This document shows positions 27,348-39,295 of a stretch of 64,000 nt of DNA, one piece after another (within the stretch, counting starts at the first letter, position 1; each line of letters starts with the position of its first letter). Source of the DNA: Rhizophagus irregularis (Eukaryota > Glomeromycota > Glomeromycetes > Glomerales > Glomeraceae); assembly GCF_026210795.1 (NCBI RefSeq), contig NC_089460.1, positions 2,566,501-2,630,500 of the forward strand, written 5' to 3'. Made by a program: the position numbers and the translations under genes. The notes below the pieces were generated by a model. The model did no database searches. It was not told where the DNA came from and saw only the letters and a list, made by a program, of their open reading frames with translations.

Positions 27348-28325
27348 TTATGATCTTTTTTCAGCTAAAATCAAAACACTTTGCCAATGAATTTGCAGCA
27401 CTTCATTATCTTTCCATCCAAAAAGTTGAGTTAGATCAGCAATGTGCTTATCAATGGGATCCGGAGAATTGGGATTTGCTGTCAAATAATTTTTATAAAA
27501 ACTCCATGTCTAATCATGATTATTAGCAATAAGAAAAATGGTGAAAAATTTTAAATCTTAAATTTTTACCATTTTAACAAAAAAATTTTACCTTAAAATA
27601 TTTTACTAATCGAGGGATAGTCCATTCAGTTATAAAAAGTGGTTCGGCATCTGGAGTTTCTTCACCATCATAAATTTCCCATTTAACGGTTTGAAACATT
27701 TCTTCGGGAAATTTAAAGTCTCTGTAAAAATTTCCTATGGTATCCAGTTCTTTACTCCAATAAGTTCTAAATTCATCTTCAACGAATTTTTTCGTTAAAT
27801 GTTTAAAATCTGGATAATCCCTCAGAATATTTTGACCATAAGCCCATATTGCTAAAGTTCCCTGAGGTTTTAACACACGAAAAGATTCTTTAAAGAATTC
27901 TGTTATATTAAACCAATGAGCTGATTGAGCTGCCGTAACTAAATCAATAGAATTGGATGAAAATTGGGATAAATCTTCTGCGCTGGATATTGAATAAGTA
28001 ATATCTGGATTTTTAATCGCATTTTGAAGCATTGTGGAAGAAACATCAATTGCATAAACTTGTTTAAATGATTTAGATAATTCAATTGCAACTTGTCCAG
28101 TTCCCGTAGCAACATCAAGTGCATTATCAAATCTACCATTATGAGATCTATGAAAAGAATAAATTTTTTCATATAATTCTTTTCCATAACTACAATATAA
28201 CATAGATAAATATATAAATATAGTTAAATATAAATATCATATATAAATATAAGTAATAATATTTACGTGGGACGGTATGCACTATAAGCAGAACTATTGA
28301 AATCGGTATGAGCGAAAGTTGTCAT
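27348..28325 (-). CDS. SAM-dependent class I methyltransferase (Crg1/Tmt1-like)
   Basis: Three exons. The first encodes MTTFAHTDFNSSAYSAYRPT and splices at CCCAC/GTAAAT to TYGKELYEKIYSFH. The SAM-binding motif I is LDVATGTGQVA. It is followed by an acidic strand end (YAIDVSSTML), SAEDL and a post-motif region SFRVLKPQGTLAIWAYG. The last exon, after TCATGATTAG, gives WSFYKNYLTANPNSPDPI and ends AEKRS at 27348. The SAYRPTY start and motif spacing match the fungal group containing yeast Crg1 and trans-aconitate methyltransferase-like proteins. The substrate is not known. The gene is intact by this model. Confidence 0.87.
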
Positions 28326-29265
28326 TTTCGATTTGCATCCAAAACTTTGACCTTTTTTTAAACAGGATAGTAAATAGTTTTACATATATTAGAAATAGTG
28401 AATGATTTACGAAATTTGAACTTACCAATTGATTTAGAAAATTGGAAGAATTTGATCATGACTTGAATTAATGTTTGGAATAAACCTCCCTTTTTAAATT
28501 ATTGCATCGACAAATTTTCTTCCTTTTTTCACGTTGATTCAAATTTCTTTTTGTAAATAAAGTGTCATTTTGCATTTTCTAGTTTATATCACGAGAACAT
28601 AAAATTCGTAAGCACGTACTCGAATTGGGAATGATTCTCTGACTGATTCATATATTTCGGAAAAAAAAACTAATACGATATCACCATTTATTTATCATAT
28701 TAGGTAAAAAGAATTACAAAATTTGTCATCCTGTGACGCACTCTCATTATATCTTTCCCAGTACAGCAGTATCACTTTGAAAAAATATTGGAAAATGTGA
28801 CCGAAATCAACATTGATCAATTAATCAACAGGTGACTAAACAGGTGACCCGACGGGTAATCTGATTTACCGTAGTCCGTAGTAACAATTTTATAATTAAA
28901 ATTTCACCTCATTTTAAGGGGATGTAAAAAAAGTAATTTTGGGAGGCAAAAAAAAAACTAAATCCTTCAGATAAATATAAACAGTGAAAACGCGGTGAGG
29001 TGTGATGCTAGTGATGAATATTATTAGGTCACGTGGGGTGAAAATTTTGGTGGTGTTACTAGGAAGATGGTAAACTGCTCCACCCGGGTGGAAATTATTA
29101 CCCAACCTGGGTCCAATCCCTAGACATGGCGCAGCAGTTTTTTACAAATATCGGAAATTAAATTTAATCATTTAAAAGTTCCCATTTAGTATTAATTAAT
29201 CAAATTACTTTCCACACAGTCACTCTTCATTTGCAAAAATTTTTTTAAAATTTAATACAGTAAAT
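28326..29265. other. Intergenic DNA, methyltransferase promoter side
   Basis: About 940 bp. Positions 29030-29125 are less AT-rich and contain cacccgggtgg and gggtccaatcccta, which look like part of an old repeat. A tRNA-type T-loop resemblance was considered, but no cloverleaf can be drawn. No gene is called. Confidence 0.4.
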
Positions 29266-29418
29266 ATGAATAATAAAAATGATGAATATGTTGTTTATGA
29301 TGATGATACAGATGAAGAAAGCAACGAACTCTCTGATACTTCAACTAGAAGAAAAGAGTTTGAAGAAATAAAAGGAGTGCAAAATAGATCTGAAACTAAA
29401 AAAACAAGTTTTGTTTAG
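29266..29418 (+). CDS. Small acidic ORF, possible repeat-derived exon
   Basis: A 50-codon open frame starting MNNKNDEYVVYDDDTDEESN and ending KKTSFV. It is acidic, Ser/Glu-rich and probably disordered. No homologue is recognised. It lies at the left edge of a repeat-rich region, and an acidic head of this kind is common in transposon-borne fungal proteins, so it may be the first exon of a dead element. It may equally be chance. Confidence 0.3.
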   Translation: MNNKNDEYVVYDDDTDEESNELSDTSTRRKEFEEIKGVQNRSETKKTSFV

Positions 29419-30254
29419 GGTATTATAAATCTTATCTAAAATAATCTTAATAGTTGTTCTGGCCATATTTTATTACCAAATTAGTGATTTTACTGATTTA
29501 TATCAATTTATGCGTTTTTTAGTAAATTTAAGTGATTTATAGTAGATTGTAACAAGTAAATTATAATAAAATAATAAAATATCAGATTCATTTTATCTGA
29601 CGAAGGCACTGGTGCCTGGTGCATACATTATACAGTAAACATATTCACATGCATTAAACAATCTAAATTATTTTTAAAAATTCATATTACAATCAGGCCG
29701 TAATGTCCCCCACCCCCTCTATTTTTTAAAAAATTTGAGATCTAATAAACACATATTATTAAATACCCCCTCTATTTTGAAAAAATTTAAAAGCTAATAA
29801 ACATATAATGATAAATATCCCCTTTAAATTTTGCCTGAATTTTCAAATTTTCCTATGTTTATTTATTTAGTTTGTTTAACTTAAGCCCCCTCCCCCCTTA
29901 ATTTTTTTGGATGTTAAACAAACATACAATTAAATTGGAACAGCCTCATGAGATGATCGACCCCCTTTTTTTTGAAGCATAGCCTATTTTTTTCTGAAAT
30001 TATGCATGGCATTTTACAGATATTTATTTTCTGAGTATACCATTATACATACTAAAAACCACTAGGCCTGATATTGGTAAAACTCTAAAGTTTCACATGA
30101 ATGATTCAAATGTGACTTATTCTAAATGATTAAAAGCTATGAGTTTACTTTTTGAGTGACATTATCTAATATTAGTAATTGGCTAAGAAAATAAATTATT
30201 TTTTTTAATGCATAGTTGCATACATTCTGAATTGAATAATTGTTATCCTACTTA
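29419..30254. repeat. Repeat-rich spacer with C-tract degenerate tandem units
   Basis: About three degenerate units of about 55 bp, each beginning with a ccccctcta-type C-tract, start near 29709, 29765 and 29818. A related C-tract recurs near 29885. A perfect small palindrome (aggcactggtgcct) sits at 29604-29617. No coding potential. Confidence 0.4.
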
Positions 30255-31230
30255 ATCTAGAATTATATTAATGGTAATACGAATCATAATGATTCAGTAT
30301 ATGGTGATGATGGATATGATTTTTCTGCATTTGCTTTTATGTATACTCTAGATTTTTTCAGAATTGGTAAGCAAGAAAATAATCAATTCTAATTTTTGTC
30401 TTAGAGTTACAGCTATTTTAAATAATTATTTTTTTTGTTTTTTATGTATAACACCATATTGTCTTTCAAATCGCAGCCTAACATTTATGAAGTCATCAGC
30501 TTAAATATATGACCATTTGATAAAAGGCTTGAACCTAACCTTTATGTTCAGAATGGATGCTAAAATTTCCAGAATAGAAGAAAAATTCTCTTCTTTATCT
30601 GGAACCTCCATTGATTCACCACTTTGAACTTATATATGTAACTTTCAGATTGTCCATGAAATCATCATTCTTATAAATTAAATATATAAATACATGAAGA
30701 ATATACCAGTATGAATTATTTCAACCATTTGAATTTTCAAATACATTTCTACATCCCAATCTACTTTATCCATCAACTTTATTAACATATTTTAGGTAAT
30801 TTTAATCCTTTTTCTTTGAAAACCTTTGTTCCATTTTTATCAGTCCAATTTTTTTTGACTTTTTCAGATCCAAACTTATCTTTAATACTATTGTTAACTC
30901 TTCTAAAAATCCAGTTGTCTCTGCAGCTCATTTTTTATCATTTCTCTGATTTCTTTTCTGAATTTTTTTCATAATACCAATGCTAAGCTTGAACTTTCTT
31001 AAAAGAAATATTGTCAGATATGTTAAAGTAATTTACATTTATAAAAATTATTTGGCAACAGATATTATTTTTAAGTCTCTGAAAGCCTAATCAAAAATTG
31101 CATTTCAAACATGACAGTTGAACCAGGTTTCAAGTAAGATTTATATCTTTCAGACTTTCAGTTTGAATTTCTCTTACTCTATAAAAATAGATTCAGTTAA
31201 CTTTTAAATAAATATCCATATATTTTGCAC
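30255..31230 (+). repeat. Dispersed repeat, copy A (partner at 44793-45800)
   Basis: About 1 kb that aligns with 44793-45800 in the same orientation. Shared landmarks are in the same order: tagaattatattaatggtaa, gatgatggatatgat, cctaacatttatgaagtcat, the catcccaatttactttatcc region, and ggcaacagatatt. Both copies keep an exon-like start reading NYINGN and GDDGYD and ending at ggtaagcaag, a donor-like site. Divergence is substantial by eye. The family is unknown. Confidence 0.65.
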
Positions 31231-31537
31231 TATTTTTTATGATATTTTAATAAAAATCCTAAAAATTTTCAGATTTCAGTTTAGGTCAGGTTAAATAAAT
31301 AATCTAATATAACCTGACCTGATCTGAAAAAAAATTTCAGGTTAGATTTATCAATTAATCTTATACTGAAATAATACAATTCTTACTTTCAGGAAAAAAA
31401 TCTGTTTTTTATAACTCAATATTATATATTTCCATTTTTTTAGTATCATCAATACTAAAATAATATCAAATATTTGCTATGTCTGTTAGTTGGTATCTTC
31501 TAATAAAAGTCAAATAATATTTAATAGATTTATTTGA
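31231..31537. other. AT-rich spacer
   Basis: Contains repeated aacctgacctgatctg and ggtcaggtta motifs near 31290-31340 that can pair with each other. Nothing else is recognised. Confidence 0.3.
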
Positions 31538-31539
31538 TA

Positions 31540-32280
31540 TATATGTTACCCAAATTATTTGGGATATCATAATTATAATTTGGAATACTGTAATTCATTC
31601 AATTTATATATAATTTACTATATAAAGTGCCAAAATAATTTGGGATGCCATAATTGAATTTGGGATTTTACATATAATTATGGCAGCCCAAAATAATTTG
31701 GGTAGTATATATATTATTTGGCAAGTTAACTTTATGCTTGAAATAATACTGGACTTATTCAGAATAACAATCGACTTTTCTATTAGTCATTATGAATTTG
31801 ATTAATACATATAAACTTTTTATATGTCAAAATAACAACATAAAGCTAAACACCTCAAATCCAATATAACATCTTTCAAATTTATCTATTTTTATATAAA
31901 ATGTAAAAAAAATTGATTTATTATTAAAAAATTCACTTTTAAAAATTAATAAAATTAAATAATCTATATAATATAAAGAATTAATTTAAAATTCACCCTA
32001 TGTTATTTTTTAATTTTAATCACCTTAAGTGAAATTCATCACCTTTGATTTGTATTATATTTCACAATTTTTTTTTTATTTATTTATCATATTATAATTT
32101 ATACATGCCATCCAAATTATTTTGGGCTGCCGTAATTATAAGTAAAATCCCAAATTCAATTATGACATCCCAAATTATTTTGGCACTTTACATAGTAAAT
32201 TATATATAAATTGAATGAATTACGACATCCCAAATTATAATTATGGCATCCCAAAATAATTTGGGCAGCATGTATATTAT
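31540..32280. mobile_element. Fold-back element or paired inverted MITEs
   Basis: Two arms of about 180 bp, at 31540-31716 and 32100-32280, are inverted copies of each other with close similarity by eye. They flank about 380 bp of unique AT-rich DNA. Landmarks such as taattcattcaatttatata and gtgccaaaataatttgggat appear in the left arm and reverse-complemented in the right. Each arm is itself bounded by short inverted ends (tacccaaattatttgg and ccaaaataatttgggta). The structure is therefore either one fold-back element or two copies of a small MITE in opposite orientation. No target duplication was identified with confidence. Confidence 0.7.
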
Positions 32281-32451
32281 AATTATAAAAAAAAAATTTT
32301 TTTTTTAAAAAAAATTTTAAAAGCTTTGTTATTAACACATATTAAACACTTTGACTTAGTTTTCTTACTTATATCTTGTGAAGTTACAGGTATTTTATAC
32401 AATTCATAGTATGATATTTATTTTTAAATTTTTTTTGTATTATATTTTCTA

Positions 32452-33010
32452 ACTTTAAAGCATAATTTTGCCACTTTGGTCAAATGAAAATCAACTTCCT
32501 TTATTAAATTAAAGTTGTTTAGCAATGTCAAAACTACTTATATCTTGAATAACATAAATGTAGGTATAATATTTGTGAAAATATTCGTGTTTTTATAATA
32601 ATAATAATTTTTAAATTTTTTATTTTTCTGTTTGTTAACTTTAGAGTGTAATTTCACTACTTTAGTCAAATGAAATTGACTTCCTTTATTAAGTAAAAGT
32701 TGTTCAGCGATGTTGAAACTACTTATATATCTTAAATTTTATGAGCATAGGTATAATACTTGTGAAGATATTTGCATTTATATAATAGCAATAATTTTCA
32801 AATTTTTCATTTTTTGTTTATTAAATTCAGAGTATAATTTTACTACTTTGCTCAAATGAAATTGACTTTCTTTATTAAGTGAAAATTATTCAGCAAGGTG
32901 GAAAACACTTACATTTTAATTTTTATGAGTGTAAGCATAATACTTGTAAAGATATCTGTATTTTACATAATGATACTAATTTTCAAATTTTCTTGCTAAG
33001 AATATGATAA
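32452..33010. repeat. Tandem repeat, about 187 bp period, three and a part copies
   Basis: Units begin near 32452, 32637, 32825 and, truncated, 32992, with an earlier partial unit near 32368. Each contains ctactttggtcaaatgaaat, cttcctttattaagt and aggtataatacttgtgaa in that order. No open frame follows the units. It may be a degenerate satellite or the interior of the neighbouring element. Confidence 0.6.
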
Positions 33011-33702
33011 TTTCACTATTTTGGTCAACATTTTAGTTATCAAATTTTATAATGCTTTAATAAAGTAAAGAGGAAAATTTGCAATTTATTGGCATTTTAC
33101 TTTCATCACGAAGTTTAACCAAATGGGAGTCTTGTATTTATCAAATAGCGGTATTTGATAAGTATTAAAAATTTGCATTTATTAAGTAATAAAAAAATAA
33201 AATACTTAATTGCCGATCTGCATGTGATTGATAAAATTTACATAGTAAAATGCGGCATTATGTTAATTAATAAAAAAAATGCCATTTGAAATCTCTGTTT
33301 TCCCAAGAAACAATAATGTTAAATACATATATAACTCCCAAAAAACTTGTTGCAACTGGCGTTATTATATCAGAACTTCATTATTATGTCCATATTTATA
33401 TGACTTGTTTATTATTTTTTAAAAAAAAATTCAAGATAACTATTCCTATTTTGAGATTACACTAAAACTTAATAAAAGTCATTTTATTATTCATATATTT
33501 CATTATATTCATATTTTTTATAAACTGGACATATTTGTAAAAGAAAAAGAGATATAAAAGTGCGTAGTATTATTAAAAATGTAATAGTTGACAGAAATAA
33601 TAATCAAAAAAAGTTTTATAAGCATCAAAAAAAAGTTAAAGAGCTAGAAATCATTTATACCATAAAAGTAAAATAGTAGTAAATACTATGAAATCTCTGT
33701 TT
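33011..33702. other. AT-rich spacer
   Basis: About 700 bp with no recognised gene or repeat, apart from a T6A9 run at 33415-33429. Confidence 0.35.
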
Positions 33703-35128
33703 TAGAGGTATGCTCTGAAATCCGTCAATCTGGATATCTGGTCATCCATCCAAAAATTGACCAGATTTGGATTGATCTGATTGTGTTACTGGATTGACCA
33801 GATGAATCAATGGATATCTGTTCAATCCTTGTATCACCAGTTTGACCAGATTGATCAGATAGTTCAACGGATATCCGTTCAATCCGTTCAATCCATTCAA
33901 TTTTTTTTTCTTAAAAACATAATTCATATTTATTGTTTATGGTTTATTATATAGTAATGTAAATTTATTTATTAATTTGAACCAAATAAAATTATTACAT
34001 TGCTTAAAATAAATCAACCCCACACACTTACCCATATCATAATACAAAAGAAACGTTAGTACATTTCTTCAAAGTAAATTCCAAAAGAACGCGCTCCCAT
34101 ACACTTAAATTTACCCAATGTCCAAAAGAATTCGGGAAGCCGAAATCTACAAAAAAGAATAAAAAATGAAATGTTAGTACATTTCTTCAAAGTAAATTCG
34201 TAAATAACGCATCCTACATACTTACCCAATATCCCAAAGAACTTGAAAGCCAAAATCTACAAAAAAAGAATAAAAAAAGAAATGTTAATACATTTCTTCA
34301 AAGTAAATTCCAAGAGAACGCGTTCCCACACACTTACCCAATATCTCAAAGAACCCAGAAAGCCAAAATCTACAAAAAAGAATAAAAAAAAACGTTAATA
34401 TGTTTCTTCAAAGTAAATTCCAAGAGAATGCACTTCCACACATTTACCCAATATCCTAAAGAACCCGGGAAGCCAAAATCTACAAAAAAGAATAAAAAAA
34501 GAAATGTTAGTACATTTCTTCAAAGTAAATTCGTAAATAATACACCCCACACACTTACCCAATATTCCAAAGAACCTGGGAAGCCAAAATCTACAAAAAA
34601 GAATAAAAAAAGAAATGTTAGTACGTTTTTTCAAAGTAAATTTCAAGAAAATGCACTTACAAACACTTACCCACTATTCTAAAGAACTCGGGAAGCCAAA
34701 ATCTACAAAAAAAAATAAAGAAAAACGTTAGAAAAATAAATAAATAAAAAAAAAACAAAAAGACCTCCTCTAACTTACCTTCAAGCTGAAATCCAGTTCC
34801 AGGAAGGTGTTCCCTAGAAAAATGAAGTAAAGGAAATGTCCTAAGCCGTTTAAGCTGAATTCCAAAGGGAAGAATGACCGAAGACGCTTTCTCTATATTT
34901 ATATATATATTTTTTTTTTAAAAAAAAAAGCAAAAAAAAATACTGGATTTGACCAGATTATCTGATCAATTCGGTCAATCCAATCATCCATATAACATCC
35001 GATCAATCTGGTATTATCCAACAGATCCATCTGGATTTTTCAAAATTCGTTCATTCTTAATCCGGATTATCCGATCCAGTCAAAAAATAGATGACGGATT
35101 GAACAGATTCCACTGGAGCATACTTCTA
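33703..35128. mobile_element. Non-autonomous inverted-repeat element with hAT-like ends
   Basis: The left end reads TAGAGGTATGCTC and the right end, reverse-complemented, reads TAGAAGTATGCTC. Similarity continues into AATCxGTxCAATC. The element is flanked by 8-bp direct copies, ctctgttt (33695-33702) and ttctgttt (35129-35136), which match at 7 of 8 bases. An 8-bp target duplication with ends of the YARNG type is characteristic of hAT elements. Many short subterminal repeats (gaccagat, caatcc, ggatatctg) fill the outer 200 bp on each side, also a hAT habit. No transposase is present. The interior is the splice-unit array described separately. Confidence 0.72.
34115..34813 (-). repeat. Tandem array of intron plus 32-nt micro-exon units
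   Basis: Read on the minus strand, six copies of a micro-exon lie at 34671-34702, 34559-34590, 34448-34479, 34338-34369, 34226-34256 and 34115-34146. They are preceded by a 35-nt exon-like block at 34779-34813. Five of the six are 32 nt and one is 31 nt. Each is preceded by TTTTTTGTAG or its close variants and followed by GTAAGT or GTAAAT. The 76-81-nt introns contain TACTAAC, TATTAAC or TCTAAC, 15-30 nt before the acceptor. The repeat period is 110-112 bp. Splice signals are kept in every unit while the intron middles vary. Whether it is transcribed is unknown. The apparent open frames here on both strands are by-products of the repeat. Confidence 0.8.
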
Positions 35129-35136
35129 TTCTGTTT

Positions 35137-36488
35137 CTTACATATAAAACTTTATAAACTGCAAAGAAAAAAAACTTTTTATAAAAAAAATTTTTTTCCT
35201 AAAATCTTAAACGTATATTGCAAGAGTTAAATTATGCAATTGTATAACAATATAGTTGCATTTTATTTGATATAAAACATGATTGACATGGCTTATATAT
35301 AAATGTTGTGCCACATTTTATTGCAATATTTTATTATTTATTAATTATTTAATTTTTTAAGCATTTTTTTAATACTTTAATTTAACATTTATAGATACTT
35401 TTTCAATGTATCTTGTATCCAATAAGTGCTATTTATAAATATTTAGTAAATGATTTGATAAACATTATGATGTTACATGTATAAATTTTAAAAATCATAT
35501 GATGACCAGGTAATTTTCACCTGGAATGAGCGAGAACTCTGCTTACTTATAAGATAGGTCATCCCAGACTTAAGGTAAAAATTATATATAAAATTCTTTG
35601 CAAATCCTATTATAAAAGGAAATTTTATATTACATTGGTATGATTTTTTTTCTTTTTAGCTAATTAACCAATAAAAAGTAAGGTAAAAACTATTAGTAAA
35701 GAGCCAATTTTCTATAGTAACTTTTATTATAAGTAAGCGGGATCCTGATAAGCGTTAAAATTATCCTAATATAAAATGGATATTACTAAATTTTACTGCA
35801 GGTAATTCTCACTGTACCAGCATTAGCAATTATTAACAAGTAGAATTTCATGTTATTTTTAATTCTACCCAAAATTCTACCCTAATTCTGGTAAGATGAC
35901 AATTACCATTAGTAATATTTAGTAATGCTCATATAAAATTATAAAAATTTTACCAAAATTCATTATTTAAAAGTAGATTTTTTAACAACTACTAATCAAA
36001 TCTTTGTAATATTTTAAAGATAAGCTAATTTTAAGTTAAAGAATTGATTTTTGTCATTAATTTTACTTTAGCTATTCTGGTTAAAATGTTGAAATTTTTT
36101 TTTTTTCACTAAAATGGAATTATTAATAAAACAGCTGATTGAATTTATTTTTAGGTAATTGTATATTATATTCTATCATATATTGCTATATATTAATATA
36201 ATAACTATTTCAAAAGCATTCTAAAAAATTTTGCAAATAGAAATAATATATAAAAAATTATACATTATCTAAATGATTAATTTTGTTAAAAAATGGCATT
36301 TAAAACCCTTTTTGGTATTCCAAGTAAACTTGCTAAAAAGGCGATTTTATGAATTTTAAAACATTTATTTGAAATATCGCCAAAATTATTTAACCATTTT
36401 AGGATCGAGATCTGATCTACGGGTTTTTTTTTTTGATAAAATTTATTCTCTTTACTGTTTATCTTTGATTTTCGATTCGCTTAAAACT
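35137..36488. other. Spacer and TIM50 promoter side
   Basis: About 1.35 kb, AT-rich. A possible small inverted-repeat element lies at about 35505-35765, where gcttacttataa near 35540 recurs inverted near 35733 within weakly matching flanks. No gene seen before the TIM50 start. Confidence 0.35.
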
Positions 36489-38645
36489 ATGGCTTCTTCT
36501 TTGTTATTATTAACACGACCTCACACCAATCTTCTTTTAAGTTTAACTCAACCTAAACGATCTACAATAAACCGAAACTCTTTAATAAAAGTAATCACAC
36601 TTTTTCGTTTGCCCAGTTATCGGACACTTAGTCTGTTTCCGGCAAAAACTATCGTTCCAATGAACACGAGTTTTATTCGTAGACAAACAACTTCTGCAAC
36701 AAATCCCGTTGAAAACTTACCAAAAAAAGTTCGAAACAAGCCAAAAAAATCGAGTGTTGATAGTATGAGTCCTGAGGCCAAAAGGGCGTACGAGATAACA
36801 GGCTACATTATGTTTGCTTCGACATTAGGTCTTGTTATATATTCTGGTGAGTTATTTAATTCATTTTATTTTACGAATTTTCTCGTGTTTTTAACGCATA
36901 ATTATAAGGAATCTCACAAATCATTGTTAATAGTACGCTAAACTCAATCTATGATTTGATTCAGGGCGTCCATTCAATACTGATCGAGAAAATCAAGTAA
37001 GAAATCTCAATTTTATATAATTAAATATGTAAATAATTTTTGTTTGATTTTTATACAGTATAAAGATTTAGACACTTTCACAGCGTGGTGTAAGCGATTG
37101 GGAGCACGCACCAAGGATCTTTTTCATGTAAAAAGTTCAAATATGTTTATATCAATTTCAATGTTATTTATTTATTGGGTTTAGAACTTTATTTTTTTTA
37201 TTCTTTTTTTTAGTTTTTCACAGAACCACCATCGGATAAATTGTTACCGGATCAAGATTCCCTGCCACCACCGCCTTCTCCATATACGTTAGTAATTAAT
37301 TTGGACCAAACTCTCATTTATTCAACTTGGGACGTGAGTATGAGCAAATGTTAATATGATTTATCTAATTAATATTAATTCATAAAGTTCATTCTATTCT
37401 AGAGAGAGAATGGTTGGCGATTGGCAAAACGACCTGGAGTTGATTATTTTTTATTTTTTGTGGCAAATATTTTCGAAGTGGTTATTTTCACATCCCAGCC
37501 CTCATATGTGAGTTAGATATGCTTTTGGAGCCAAAACGGTTTTAATAGATTCACAATAAATGATTTTACATTTATAGATTGCTGAACAAATTTTAATGAA
37601 ACTTGATCCATTGGGACTTGTTCCCTATAGACTTTATAGAGAATCGACGAGATATGTTGAAGGCAAAATAGTCAAGGTTTTGTTGCGTTTATATTTATTT
37701 AAAATAATAAATAAACAATAAATATCAATTCATTTTTCGTATTTCACGTATAGGATATTTCAAAATTGAATCGGGATCTTTCAAAAGTAATTATTATGGA
37801 TTCTAATCCCGATTCTTATTCATTGCAACCTGAGAATGCAATTGCGGTACCTCCATGGAAAGAAGATCCAAATGATACTTTCTTAATAGATATTTTACCG
37901 TTCCTTGAATGTATGCATACTACATAATTTATTTTTCTATTTGACAATGTTAATGTCTTGAATCAAAAAAAAAAAGAAAATTTTTAAAAAAATTATTCAC
38001 ATTTATAGCTTTTCCACTATTTACGGTCAATGATGTTCGTCAAATATTACCACAATATAAAGAAGAAAATATTCCAAAAGCTTATGCTGCATGGGAAGAA
38101 CAATGGAATAAACAACAACAGTTGGAATGGGAAAATAAACTTAAGCAACCAAAAAAAGGATTAGCAAGCTTAGTTTCAGCTTTTAGCAGTGGTCAAATTG
38201 TATGGGAGAGCCTTAATATTTATTTTTTTTTTTGGTAGATTTTTAAATTTAATTGTTTTCCCCCTTTCTTTCTTTTAACAGCAAGAACAAATACCTCCTT
38301 ATAAACAAAAATTGATGCAACGTCAAATTATGAATGATGAGATTAACAATTCATATCGAGATTATAAACGGCGTGCACCAGAATTACAACAAATGTACAA
38401 AAGTAGTATGGAGAATTGGCAGAAACAGGTTGAGGAGAGTATGAAAGAGAAAAGGACAACACTCTGGGAACTTATGACTCAAGTAAATATTTATGTATTG
38501 AATATTTTTTATATTTACTTTCTACATTTAACTATAATTTTTTTTTTTTAAGGGAGTACCCCAAGTTCCTATGCCTGATTTACCATCAGACCAAGATAGT
38601 TCACAATTAAATCCCCTTAAACAAACTAATTCTCCATCACAGTGA
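36489..38645 (+). CDS. TIM50: TIM50, receptor subunit of the mitochondrial TIM23 translocase
   Basis: Inner-membrane receptor that hands presequence proteins to TIM23. The start [19 protein letters not shown] gives a basic, Ser-rich presequence. It is followed by a single membrane span ([15 protein letters not shown]) and the intermembrane-space FCP1/NIF-like domain. The domain includes [75 protein letters not shown] and [12 protein letters not shown]. The catalytic-site segment reads NLDQT, so the first Asp of the phosphatase DxDx motif is replaced and the domain should be inactive, as is usual for Tim50. A charged C-terminal tail ([20 protein letters not shown]) follows. At least eight introns; stop at 38643. 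Confidence 0.92.
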
Positions 38646-39295
38646 ATTATATTACAATTAATTATTTAATTATTAGGCAAAAGTTAAAGGGAAAAAAAAT
38701 TTTTTTCTTGATGATGTGCATTATTTACCGCAGATTAATATCACGTGAACATTGTAAAATTGACGATCAATTTCCTTTTGCGATAACAATAGTATTCCGG
38801 AGTTAGCAATCCGTAAAATTGTTCTTACAAATGTTTAATTAAAAGATTAATTAAAAAAAATATTAAACTTACTTTTATTATTATTAATTATTATTATTAA
38901 ATATAAAAATTCTTAAAATCATGAATTAATTATAAACCAACTAACTTATTTTGAATATGCGTTATTAAAAAAAAAATTATACCAAACAACTATTTATACT
39001 ATTAACTCGTCAAATTATATAAAATTTAACAAGACTCTTATATAAAATAAATAAATGAATAAAAAGAGTATTAACATAAAATATGTTGTTTATGGGAAAT
39101 TTTTTAAACAATAATAACTACTTACTTATATTGTTTTTTTTTAAAGGAATTAGTATTTTTTTTTTTAAAAAAAAAAGTTCCCTCCGTTAACTGAGGAAGG
39201 CTAGAACTAAAAAGTAATATAAGATTATTTATTCATATTATTGAAGGAGGGGGAAAAGTGTGAAAGGTACAGTTTCTTAAAAATCTACCTGTCAG
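38646..39295. other. Intergenic DNA between convergent TIM50 and small basic gene
   Basis: AT-rich, with a T11A10 run at 39156-39176. No gene recognised. Confidence 0.4.

Noticed and set aside
28914-29160. GC-richer block with gggtccaatcc, considered as a tRNA or SINE head, and the ORF over it
   Set aside because: No cloverleaf or A/B box pair at proper spacing; the ORF has no family character and no splice support.
29604-29617. 14-bp palindrome aggcactggtgcct as an operator or terminator
   Set aside because: Isolated, with no gene or paired site nearby; likely chance within repeat DNA.
34056-34682. Open frames on both strands with repeated SFFILFCRFWLP or KSTKKNKKRNVSTF motifs
   Set aside because: They are translations of the 111-bp intron/micro-exon array. 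Frames shift between units and have no coding character.
35505-35765. Possible MITE with gcttacttataa inverted ends
   Set aside because: Only 12 bp match well, flanks align poorly and no target duplication was found. Mentioned only as a possibility.
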